In this document: in pieces, positions 24,335 through 34,666 of the stretch | How the letters are laid out: each line of letters starts with the position of its first letter | How positions within the stretch are numbered: position 1 is the stretch's first letter | DNA from: Gymnopus androsaceus JB14 | Lineage: Eukaryota; Basidiomycota; Agaricomycetes; Agaricales; Omphalotaceae | DNA length: 64,000 nucleotides | Assembly (NCBI GenBank): GCA_009733575.1 | Contig: ML769387.1 | Coordinates: forward strand, 248,001 to 312,000 | Direction: 5' to 3' | Made by a program: the position numbers and the translations under genes | Notes under the pieces: generated by a model | The model's database searches: none | What the model saw: only the letters and a program-made list of their open reading frames with translations | What the model was told of the DNA's origin: nothing

Positions 24335-25776
24335 GAAAGGCTAGTGTGACAGCTAAGTTCTTTTTCGAGATTCATGAAGCAAAGCTATACAAACTGCCAA
24401 AGGTCAGATGCTTCATGTTCCTGTAAGTTAGCATAAGTTAGGATCTAAGAATCCTCTATCGGCGCGCGCTCGACGGACTAGATCAGCTTCTCCTTGGGAA
24501 TTCGCCGACATGGGTATTAAGAATATGGCCGAAATCCATGAACCATAGCTTCATCTCTCGCCTTATCGCCGTCCTACAAGTGACTACTGTTGGGCCATTG
24601 GAGTCTCTAATACGAAATTGAAGAGTGAACCGAGAATGAACGATGGAGTACAATGTATTGGATTGACAATGACAGGAAGTCGACAAGAAGAATGAACGAC
24701 ATGAAGGAGTTCTCCCACGTGCTCAAGCCTATTTTTTTCCCTTTTTTATGCGTCCTCCCTATCTCCTCATTTCAAGATGTTAGAAAATTTAAATGGTGCT
24801 CCGAAGAAGGATTTCGACCAACCCCGAGAACATTTGGAACATAACATGGCGCTGTATATCAGATTCCAGCCTGGATTCACTAGCCACTACTCAGCTTCGG
24901 CATGAAAGTGAGGCCCGAAAACTTCTGCTTAAGTGTCTTGGTACTTAGTCTTACCTGTATACACGGTATAAAAGAGTTCAAAAAAAAAACCCCCTTACAA
25001 TGACTACATACGAATCGATTTGAATCGCCCGCTGTCTCCAGCTCGGAAACGCTTGCGCTCTGTGGCACAAAATTCTTTCTCTGCCCCCAGCTTGTGGTCT
25101 CACTACAAGCTACTCTAGCGGTTCCTGAAGTGGTCAGAGGAATGTTATCTCTGTTCTGATTTACGTGCAGCATGACGAAGTAGCGACGTTGATGGATCTG
25201 GAATATCCTGTTTCCAGTGGATAAACACTTGGAAAAACTGATCTCGAAAGAGCAGATCTACATGTATTCGCTGATTGCACAAAGCAAACGTAATCAGCAG
25301 CAGAGGGCATGCTGGTGCACATTTTGACATTGTCGGCTTTCACAGTGATCAAAGCAGCTATACATAGTTCCGAAACTAAGCGCTAAACATTTGGACTTTC
25401 AGTCATTCGATGTCCATCGGCGTAAAGGCCGGAAAATTTTGACATCTAAAATAGAAACCTCACAAATCACTGAAACTTAAAGTAAGCTTCTTCAGACGCC
25501 ATGTCGAGTCGGACGGATGCAGGGTTACACCGTATTGAGAAGATAACTATAGTGCTGATGCATAGGCCGAAGAGTAAGTTGCCGATAGTCTGACGCGTCA
25601 CGGAAAGGAGCGGGAAGGATGGGAAATAGGGGTAGTGGAGAGACGCGTAGGCTCACGCGTAAATACAGACGTGTCGCGAGGGGTATATGATAGACAGAGC
25701 GGCCTTTCCTAATGCGGATTTCCTTTAAAATCATTCTTATACCTTCACCACAACTGACATCTCGATTCAATTCCCA
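24335..25776. other. Gene-poor region
   Basis: About 1.4 kb with only short open frames and no recognisable protein motif. The 3' part is the likely promoter of the gene starting at 25777, with a TATA-like GGTATATGATAG near 25681-25692 preceded by an AGGGG element. Confidence 0.5.
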
Positions 25777-26491
25777 ATGCGGATTCTCGTTCTAGGAGCA
25801 ACTGGTCCTGTCGGTATCCTCCTCTGCCGTTTATCGTTATCGTCTATCCAGGACTCATCTCTGGTACTTTTTGTGCGCTCTCCGGAAAAGGTTCCCAATG
25901 ATCTATCCTCGGATAGCCGTGTTACTGTCATCACCGGTCAACTCACAGACGTTGGCCTGCTTTCGAAAGCGATGGAGGGCATAGATGCAGTATGCAGTGC
26001 GCTTGGCCCGACCAGTCCTTTTCATCCCGCCGGAGAGCCTTTGGCAAACGCTTATGAAAATATTATAGCCATGATGAAGAAGCATGGCGTAAAGCGTTTG
26101 TTCGCTCTTGGTAAGTAAGTCCGTGTTATATACTACTTCTAATATTTACGATTTCTGTGCAGATACTGCATCGTTTCGTGCTCCAGAAGACAAATTTGAT
26201 ATCAGATTCGCTGCTCTTGTGACTACAGTCGTCGTATTTGCAAGGAATGCATACAAGGATGTGGTTAAGATTGGCGAGATCGTCAGCAAGCAGGATGACT
26301 TGGACTGGACCATCGTACGAGTGCCCATCTTGAACAACAAGCAAGATAGAAACGTATTGGCAGGGTTTATTGGAGACGGAAGGATTAATACTGGGCTATC
26401 TCGGATCGCATTCGGCGTTTTTGTTATCACTCAGCTAAAGGACGAGGAACCTATGTGGATAAGAAAAATACCCATGTTGTGTAATCCTTGA
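25777..26491 (+). CDS. NAD(P)-binding atypical short-chain dehydrogenase (NmrA/BLVRB-like)
   Basis: A small Rossmann-fold protein. The N terminus MRILVLGATGPVGILLCR carries the GxxGxxG dinucleotide-binding loop directly after the first beta strand. VITGQLTDVGLLSKAMEGID matches the second conserved region of NmrA-like and biliverdin-reductase-B-like proteins, and VKRLFALG is the usual strand near 26095. One intron joins 26111 to 26161. The second exon has DDLDWTIVRVPIL near 26300-26330, the typical D-WT-VRP motif. At about 220 residues it is full length for this group. The substrate cannot be told from sequence. Confidence 0.82.
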
Positions 26492-26825
26492 GCTCAAGGG
26501 CATCTCCGCATTCAATAATTCATTATGGGTATTGATGTACGAGAGGAGTGATAGTCAAGCAGGTACAAGAAAGGTTCGAGGAGGTTTGAGGAAGAGATAA
26601 AATATAAAATACTCGAAAGAGGCCCTGATCAAACCGCTCAGACTGGTCTTACTTATATGCAACGACCTCAGCTCATGGGCCGATAAAATTCAGACAAAAT
26701 TCAAATGCAACGTGCAAAATCCAATTGATTTACAGTGATTTACTTGTGGATGCTAAGTATGTTACACTAATCGAGGTTTCTGTACAGTACAATGCGTAAA
26801 GTACGTGCCAAAAAAGTTCAATGAT
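26492..26825. other. Convergent intergenic region
   Basis: About 330 bp between the stop codons of the NAD(P)-binding gene and HSP9/HSP12. It is AT-rich and should hold both 3' untranslated regions. No gene is seen. Confidence 0.5.
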
Positions 26826-27315
26826 CTACTTGTTGGAGTTCATGCCGAGAGCATTCTTCGCCGAGTCGAGCAGAGAGCCCTGTGGTGAAAGAGGTTAGCA
26901 CGCAATAGGGAGGAAGGAGAGAAGAACGATAGAATGGGTTGGAAAAAGAGTCGTATTAAAGCGAAGACACATACTGAGTTCTCGTTAGAATTGCCGCTGA
27001 GCGAGTCGCCCATCTTCTGGGTGGTAGATTTCTCGCTCTGCAATAGAACGACCAAATCAGTACGTGGTACTAATATTGGATACTGTCGAAACTTGCCTCA
27101 GGCTGAAGAGTAGACTGAACACTGTCCGTTGCGCCACGAAGTTTGTCACCAGCTTGTTCGGGCAAGGTCTTCTCGGAGTCGGGCTATATACGCGTCGAGA
27201 GCGTTAGTGACGGTGAGCGCACACAATCGACGCGTCAAGCGACGATCGGCGCGATACACACCTTCATAGCATTGGAAGCCTTGTCAGTGAGGTTTTGACG
27301 GCCAGTGTCAGACAT
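26826..27315 (-). CDS. HSP12: HSP9/HSP12-family stress protein
   Basis: A small hydrophilic stress protein that in yeast stabilises membranes under stress. The first exon from 27315 encodes MSDTGRQNLTDKASNAMK, the family's N terminus. The next encodes PDSEKTLPEQAGDKLRGATD and SVQSTLQPE, then SEKSTTQKMGDSLSGNSNEN and finally GSLLDSAKNALGMNSNK with stop at 26826. The protein is about 85 residues, Ser/Lys/Asp-rich and without hydrophobic stretches. The second intron (27038-27096 on the minus strand) starts with GC rather than GT in an AG|GCAAGT context, an efficient GC-AG donor. A TATA box lies 86 bp upstream of the start, fitting an inducible gene. Confidence 0.92.
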
Positions 27316-27400
27316 GATTAATGTTATGAGTGAGTTTGAGTGAGTCGAGTTGGTTGTAAGAGAGAGAGAGTTTGATTTGACAAGTGGCAAGCCCAAACCG

Positions 27401-27409
27401 TTTTATACC
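27401..27409 (-). promoter_or_regulatory. TATA box of HSP12 gene
   Basis: On the minus strand the sequence reads GGTATAAAA, about 86 bp upstream of the HSP12 start codon. It is preceded by a CG-rich palindromic CTCGCGAG. Position and sequence suit a strong inducible promoter; no transcript data support it. Confidence 0.55.
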
Positions 27410-27759
27410 TCGCGAGAGGTCAAAGCTGTAACACAAAAAAGGAAATGACGTCGTGGATGACGTCGTAGCGCTCGCCGATGAGACCCAAGAAAGAAGCGCC
27501 AAGTAATTTAGCCCAGTTACTATTAGTCAATTTTCCAGTCCGGTGATCAGGCTGAAGCGCTGAAGTCGCGACGAAAACGCAATGTCTTTTTGCCAGAAGC
27601 GATAAGCGATAAGCTGGGACGGCTTCATTGTGAATCGCGACATGGTCGCGCACTCGGATGTAGAGTAAACCATTGTGTATGTATCATGATGGACCTCTAA
27701 TGCTTCTCGTCCTGTCTGACATTCTCAGATTTAAACCACTTGAATGTGTGACGCAGAGA

Positions 27760-28870
27760 CCACTAACCTCCATCGTCTTCCGGATTCCTTGATCAACTCC
27801 AAACTGGTGCGTAACCCAATGTTTTCTTGGCCTTTTCAGAGCTAAAGTACATCGTGGCCGTAGCGAACGTCACTGTGTACGGCATCAGAGTTTGCTCTTG
27901 CTGATTCTTTAACCATCCCACAGTAGCCATAACATAGGCCAAAAAGAACGTGAACATCCGAGGAATCACTACTTGACGCTTGAGAATTCTAGGATGATCA
28001 GGAAAAATGCGATCGAAACCGCTCCAAAGGGCACGCATAAAATCCCAGAACGGTCGAGGATCATTATTGGTGATAAAAAGTGATTGTCCCGCAACTTCAA
28101 TACTCTAGACCCAGAGGAAGTGTGTAGTTTGTCGGAAGCAAGCATAGGTCCTGTCGAACAGATTTTTGTTATTCCCCAACTGCACGTTTGTCGTGTTTTG
28201 TTTCCAGGACCCGTATGTACCGACGATGGTTTCTTGATCGCCTATACTGAGGATGTTGAATAAAACCAGAAGATTGACTCGGAGCAGACACAAAAGCTTA
28301 CCCAAAGATGCCCGCAGGACGTATCGACGCGGTCTCCAACCCGTGGTTCCCATTAGCCTCAAGGACAAACTGTTCGCTAGAGCCCTAGAGCGCGTATACG
28401 GATCCAAAGGTTTCAGCGGATACGGAAGACTCTCATTGCCATTCACAATATCGTTCCAGTCAAACACTGTACCGGAAGAGCTGTGATATACGAGTTTTCC
28501 AACTCCAGCCGCATTGGAGGCTTGAATCACCTTTTTCGTGCCCTCAACGTTGACCTCATGGAAAATTTGAAGGTTGTCACGGTTTCGAATGGACAAAGGA
28601 GAGATGATATGGATGATGCATGTTGCTCCGCTCTGCCGAAAATTTAAAGACCAAGACGTAAGTCAATATGTGTCGAGAGGTGGAGTGCAAGTATTCATCC
28701 TTAATAGCATCAGAGATTTGGTCTTCATTGCGAATATCGCCGGGATAGAAAGGAACATCGGTATGTTTCAGCAACTTGCTGTCGAATACGGGGACATCGC
28801 CGCCACGAGCCAAGAGGCTTCAACAACACGCCTTCCGACAAAGACATCACCGCCGAGTACGAGATAGATG
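27760..28870 (-). pseudogene. Decayed 3-beta-hydroxysteroid dehydrogenase / sterol-4-alpha-carboxylate dehydrogenase-like gene
   Basis: Nearly all of an ERG26-like protein can be recognised, but in pieces. The order is YLVLGGDVFVGRRVVEA, ARGGDVPVFDS, CIIHIISPLS, VNVEGTKKVIQASNAAGV, KLVYHSSSGTVFDWNDIV, LEANGNHGLETASIRPAGIF, IGDQETIVGTYGSWKQN, FITNNDPRPFWDFMRALW and GIRKTMEV. The frame is broken near 28811-28820 (one base lost in E-A-L-L-A-R-G), 28361-28372 (one base lost before L-E-A-N-G), 28140-28146 (a conserved Y-V-x-N-V-A-x-A-H segment missing), 28100-28112 and 27791-27802. No start codon is in frame before Y-L-V-L-G-G. YxxxK has become Y-T-R-S-R. Several independent lesions point to real decay rather than error alone. 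Confidence 0.8.
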
Positions 28871-30638
28871 TCGCATGAAGCTATCGTTGCAAGAAAAATG
28901 AAAGGGTGGCTAGGGTTCAGAGAGTAACCTGAGAGCAGTTTGGTTGCAATAGGACAGAAAGCAAAGGAACTAGAATAAACGCCAGGGTCAATCTTCCCGA
29001 CTTGGAAAAGTGAGTATGGTTCGGAGTCCGGTGAGCTCCACTTAACTGAGACAGGCAATATAGCTTAGTTTAGACCATCCTGAGTCATATTGCGAAATTT
29101 AGTCTTTGAACTAACGCAGAAAGTTGAAGATTTGTACAGAGAATCGTCCGACTCCAGGTATAATAAGGTCCAGTGGCTAAGAACGAATTATGATCAGACT
29201 TGAGTCCCCACCGATTCCCACTGCTCAACCTGTTGGGATACACGGGTACGGCGTCACTCGAGAAAAGGCAGCATCAAAGGATATATTCCGTTTGTGCCTC
29301 GTAGTGGGAGTCGGGAGGCAAACGGATAAGATCTACATACTACAGGGGAATAATATATATAGTAAATATTATTTCCAATCAGGAGACTGTGGCGAACAAC
29401 GCACTCGGCAAAAATAAATCTAACACACCCATGCAAGAATTACTCCTCCAGGGTGTATGGAGAACCATCAACGTGAATAATTGGCTCTTCACTGATCACA
29501 ACCTCTCGTAAAAACGACTCCATCACATTAGATGGAAGATCTTTACTCAAGGATATGGTCTGCAGGACACATTTCGAGTGAACCAACATCTCACTGAGCA
29601 TCGCGTCCATATCAACGCAGAAAAATTCGGTACGCTTGGTCACCTTATGCACTCTCCGAGCACCAGAGATAGCAATGAGCGTAGAGGTTCTCCGATCACT
29701 TTTCAAGTTTTTCACCGCATGGTCCAAGCGCTGATGGCCTGGGAGATTATTACTTCTTCGTACTTACAGTGCGGTCTTCGAAGACATGTCGTAAGAGTAT
29801 CTTCTCCGTATACGACGATCATACGAAACACTTCGAATAGCGTATTTAGTCGCGATTTGACGATTTCTGTCTATTTAGCGTATTGAGCAAAAACTGCTCC
29901 TGTCCATATAGCGTACTTAGGTCGCGCGAGCGACGAAAATGTAAGGTATCTCGCTAAAGAAGCATGAAGCATGAAGACTGTGAAGCGCTAAAGCGTGAGA
30001 CGTGTACAGTCTCTTGAAGTGTACAGAGCAGTAGCTCGCTCAGATTATTTTGGTTTATTTTGATTTTTCGATTTTCGAATTCACGTGACGTCCTGTCGAA
30101 TAGCGTATTGAGACAAATCATAGCGTACTTGAGGCGCTTGCGACAAGTTAGAGTTTCTGGCTAATTACTTACGCCACAACCACGAAAAATTACGATCCAG
30201 AGAACCGACCCGAGAAATCCAGTTGGACATTCATAACACCTCTAGTTCAACTCTGAATTCGCATCTGCAGGACGAACCAGAGAAGGCACGCTCTTTCTGC
30301 GTTTGGCAATCAAGAAATTTCAAGGGCGCAAGTTGGAATACATTCGATCGCGAGCAGCTTTAGGAGGGAGCAAACGAACGATGCTTGCTATCCCCGCCAA
30401 CTTCCCTTAATATGACGCCCGACAGAAGCACTTTCAGAGGTATCCGCGATTTCCCATTTTAGCCACTGCTATTCCCTAATCCCATAAATCAATTGATGTG
30501 ATATTCACTTGGAACGGATTCTTGCGAGTCACAGAACCCATGTTCCAAGAGTTTCCTAAGCTTCTCATGACTCTGTTGATTGTTCTTTTTCAACATTGAC
30601 TCTTTCAACCAAACTCATTTCTGTTCCGAACTTTCAAC
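28871..30638. other. Gene-poor region between the HSD pseudogene and orphan gene 1
   Basis: About 1.8 kb with no recognisable gene. A 95-codon minus-strand open frame at 29440-29727 shows no known motif. The part from 29838 to 30133 holds a cluster of a short repeated motif listed separately. The last 150 bp or so before 30639 should be the promoter of orphan gene 1. Confidence 0.5.
29838..30133. repeat. Cluster of five TAGCGTAYT-type repeats
   Basis: The motif TAGCGTA(T/C)T(T/G)AG occurs at 29838-29849, 29876-29887, 29909-29920, 30101-30112 and, as TAGCGTACTTGAG, at 30121-30133. At 29838, 29909 and 30121 a CG-rich extension follows (for example GGTCGCGCGAGCGAC and GCGCTTGCGAC). Spacing is irregular (about 38, 33, 192 and 20 bp). 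It may be the remains of a mobile element's ends or of a minisatellite. Identity is unknown. Confidence 0.6.
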
Positions 30639-32084
30639 ATGCCCGCTTCTCTCATTCCCGACCAACGACCATTCTTGCGGTCGGGCTTTCGCTTAGCAGA
30701 GCTTCAAGAGTCGATGCAGTTTACACCATCCAAATTTGAGCGTTTTTTGGTAAGCCTCAACGCGCCATTGTTGATTTTCCAGAACTGATTCTCGATGCAG
30801 CACTTGGTTCGCGGAACCGCGCGGGAACTTGGCCTTGACCCGACGAAACGCCATGTTCAGCAAGAACCTACGAAATGGCGTAGTTTCATTTCCAAAGTTT
30901 GTAGCGGCCACTCAATTTATACATTGTGTATCTATCTCTAACAATATGAAAAGATGATCTCACAGGAGAAAGGACTAAAGAGCTTTGTAGGCCACTGGCC
31001 TATTGAAGCGTACTTTGATTTCTGGACTCGCAAATACACGACACGACTTGCATCAGCATCAAGGAAAAGGACAGCCAAGGTGCACCCTTCGCGCATTCAA
31101 ATAAGTGTACGTCTGTTCTTATAACGTAGCGGATGGTGCTGACACAAGCTATAGTCGCTGTCCCCGCCTCTGAAAACCATCACTAATCGTAACCCAAAAT
31201 TGATTCGACCCATCCAGGTATCTAATCCGTTCAATCATCTTCCATTGATAACTGATTCCGTCTTCTATCAGACCTCCTCTAGCACTCATTCGACTTCAAC
31301 TAAACCTGTCGCCTCCGAGTCCGTCAATCAATCCAGTTCAGTGGCATCAGCTTTAGAGTTCGACGGGCCGTACGACAAAAGTATACGGCAGCCATGCCTC
31401 AAGTGCGGAGATGCACCAGTCATGGTCGCTCATCGTTTGAAAGAACTTTTCAAGCACGATCTTGTTGGGAAAGGAGAGCTCACAAAAATGGGAGTTCACA
31501 GTGATCTGGATCTGGATACCTTGCTGCTGATGGGCTCTACTGAGCGCGATGAATTATTTCGTTCCTCGGCGTTGACCAACATGGCCAAGTTCTCGATCAT
31601 GCATGCAATGAAGAAATCTGAGGTGAGTCTGGTGGTAGTAATACCAAGTGAAGTTCGATTACTAACAAACGATATAATTTTCTCCAGGGGAAATTTCATG
31701 TTAGACCTGGCCTCTTGGTATGCAGATAGCCATTATTCCATGGCATAGTACCTCATGTTTTTTGTTTCTCATTGTGTTTTGTTTCAGGAGAATGATCTGC
31801 GCCATTACATAGGTAATGTTTACACATGCCCAGAACATCCTGCCCTGAAAGCGGATACTGCTATTCCCCATCAACTTTGCAAGCTTTTCAACAAGCTGCA
31901 CATTGAGCATCTCATCCCTGCGGCCATCTTGCTGGGTATCACGACTGACGCTGAGTACAACACAGTGGTAAATGATTTTGATGAGAAGGAACGCGAAGGA
32001 ATGCTGTTTGAAGAAAGCGAATTTGTATCTCTTTCGCGTCTCCAAAAAGTGGCGATGAAATGGGCATTTGGGCTACCCGTTTGA
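30639..32084 (+). CDS. Orphan paralogue 1, unknown function
   Basis: I do not recognise this family. A related gene starts at 37409. The start at 30639 gives MPASLIPDQRPFLRSGFRLA, followed by a helical N-terminal part in several small exons (HWPIEAYFDFWTRK near 30995). A Ser/Thr-rich linker follows near 31270. The best conserved part begins at about 31355 with FDGPYDKSIRQPCLKCGDAP, a CxxC pair, then HRLKELFKHDLVGKGEL, HSDLDLDTLLLMGSTERDEL and, after an intron, YTCPEHPALKADTAIPHQL and LHIEHLIPAAILLGI. It ends with KVAMKWAFGLPV. No signal peptide or membrane helix is seen. The CxxC, a later Cys-x-x-His pair and the helices suggest a small protein- or nucleic-acid-binding domain, which is only inference. 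Confidence 0.78.
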
Positions 32085-33134
32085 GCAGATGGGAGGGAAC
32101 AATGCTGCGCTTTTTCGATTGTACATAGAAGCAAAATCATTGTGAAACTATTTGTAAACAAATTCCAAGCCCTTTCTCTAGTCTATAAACTTAACTGTTT
32201 TCAGTATGGCGTCACCACATTCTCCTCATCCTGAATCGTATGTACATTATTTGATCCTTCCAAGAAAAACAATCTAGTATATCTTAGTACATCGTCCTGA
32301 GCGTTCCAAACGTAGTCCGATTCTCAACACAAATGGATAATCTGTATCCCTTAGCTCAAGTCGAGTGGGGAGATGAGATATCATGTTCGGAGCGATAAGG
32401 TCGGACTGTGGGCATCATATATCAGTCTCACTGCACGAAACCAAAATCAAGCTCAAAACTTACATTCGTATGAACAACTTTCAAAGAGCAACCAACTCCC
32501 CTTTATTCTTCTACGCTACCTCAATTGCACTCTCGCGTCGCGGTCATATCCTTCGGCACTAGTCTGATGGAATTGTTGTTTTCGTATTCTGGGATTTCGT
32601 TCCTGACTTCCAGACGGGCTTGAGGACGTGGATATAAGAAAGTGTATGATGGGTTTCTTGAGAGGTGTTTGAATGTTGAATTCGGATCTTTCATCTTCAT
32701 CGTTGTGAAAATCCGATTCAGTCAATGTTTCGAAAACGAAACCAAAAACCAACCTTTGAATCCACGGACTAATCTCAATCCGAGCCATCTTGCTAGCCCC
32801 AACAACAAGCATCGAGTGCAAACCTCGTCCGATTTTCCACACTACCTCTGTACATATCCTCCCTCACATTAAGTCCAGGCTGCCAGCAGATGTAACTCGG
32901 AACGCGTGAGGGAGCATCGCAACACGATGCTGGAACAGGGACTCAAGGTTGAAGATGGCTGGCGAAGTTTGATTTTTCATTTGTGACCATTGTGAAGATA
33001 TTTTACTTGGAATTCGGTTTGCTATAAATTATGTGAATGGGATGGTTCGCGACGTCGCGACGAAACTTGGGCGAAACAGACTGAGTCTGACTGACTATTT
33101 ACAAGCGCTTAACAGCGCTTGAATAGGCGCCTCC
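32085..33134. other. Intergenic region
   Basis: About 1.05 kb between orphan gene 1 and the AP endonuclease. Short open frames occur on both strands near 32516-32872, but none has a recognisable motif. The 3' end should hold the AP endonuclease promoter. Confidence 0.5.
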
Positions 33135-34613
33135 ATGCTTGCCTTTCGAACTTGTACTCGACCAACCATCAACAATTCGTTTAAACGATTCATTATGCCA
33201 CCTAAACGCGCCAGCTCTTCAAAGCGAAAAGCCGTGTCAGACTCAGAGGCAGAGGATGACGCGTCTTCGAATAAAAAATCCAAAGTTTCTCCTCCTAGCA
33301 ATGATGATAATTCTCAGCCAAAGAACACGGTATTGCCGGTAAACATAGCATTCGCACCTCGCAAGAGCCCAGGGACGACTATCCGAATCTCTACTTTCAA
33401 TGTCTGCGGCCTAGCTGCAAGCCAAAAGAAGGTACTTGTTGTCAGAATTATGATTATGTATAAACGTGCTGATGGCATTGCTCAAGGGTTTCAGTTTCTA
33501 CGTCGAAGCAGAAGACCCGGACATTCTCGTCCTGACAGAAACAAAGGTACGGATCGCTGAAGATGTTAATTTGTGAAGCCGACTTCGTATCTCTAGGTTA
33601 ATAACGAACCTGTGGACCTCGCTCTGAAGAATAGATTTCCACACAGCTATTGGTCAATAGCAGATAAGAAAGGGTACTGTGAGTGGCCTGAGTATTTGTT
33701 TGGCTCTAGATTGACAAATATCTTGTTAGCTGGGACTGCTATTCTTTCAAAGCACCAGCCTTTGTCTGTAGATCGGACTCTTCCTGGGCATCCGAATCCA
33801 TTAGCAGTGAAAGGTCGAATAATCACGCTTGAATTTGAGAATCATTATGTTATTGGTACATATGTCCCAAACGCAGGGACAGGGCTAAAGGCGCGTCGTT
33901 GTCTTATTCTTCCACGAGCGAGAAATCGTGTACTAATGCTTTAGCAGACTTTGGATGAGAAGAACCAGTGGAACCTTCATTTCACGAAGTACATTCGCGA
34001 CCTTGACAAACTCAAGCCTGTCATTTGGACAGGCGACCTCAATGTTGCACCAACAGAGATCGGTACGCGTCTGTTCAAACATCGCTCATCTCATTCATCT
34101 CATCGTTTTCGCAGATCTTTGCAATGCAAAAAAGAACTGGAATAAGACGCCCGGATATACACAGGTAAGCCCAGAATTTTTCCAAGTGAAGATAAAGTCG
34201 TTCATAAAGAAAAAACACTCAGGCTGAAACGGACGCGTTCAAGAACATTCTGAATTCATCTGCTGAACCTATCGCCGACGCTCCGAAATTCGTCGACATT
34301 TGGCGGAAGCTCCATCCAATGGACCACCACTATACCTATTTCTCGTATCGTTTCAATTGCAGACAGAAAGGTTTGGGCTGGCGATTAGACATGTGTAAGT
34401 GGACTTTCTTCTATGGGCATATTATATTGACCTTGTTCGTAGTTGTTTTAAGTGAACGAATTATAGATCGAGTTCAAATGGTTCGTGAATCTGTCTCCTT
34501 CCCACTCTATACCCAGTTTATATTTTGTTTACTTTTAGTGCGAGATCCGAAGCGAAATCTACGGAGCGTCAGATCACTGCCCATTGACGATGGAGATCGA
34601 GGGTCCACTATAG
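33135..34613 (+). CDS. AP endonuclease of the exonuclease III/APE1 family
   Basis: A DNA repair nuclease that cuts the backbone at abasic sites. Catalytic landmarks of the family are all visible: STFNVCGL (Asn, near 33395), DILVLTETK (Glu, near 33520-33545), GTYVPNAG (Tyr, near 33855), WTGDLNVAP (Asp and Asn, near 34027-34055), GLGWRLDM (Asp, near 34374) and ASDHCPL (Asp and His, near 34570). A basic, acidic-patched N-terminal extension (MPPKRASSSKRKAV...) looks like a nuclear localisation signal. An in-frame ATG lies 60 nt upstream (33135) and adds a basic, Asp/Glu-free stretch that could be a mitochondrial presequence; 33195 is the alternative start. Seven or more short introns. It converges on OTU1 with 53 bp between stops. 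Confidence 0.9.
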
Positions 34614-34666
34614 CATCTGTCTTCATAGCAATATACAAAGCATTTCGTGTCTATACTACATTTGGT

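Noticed and set aside
29440..29727. 95-codon minus-strand open frame
   Set aside because: No motif and no extension across plausible introns. It cannot be told from a chance open frame.
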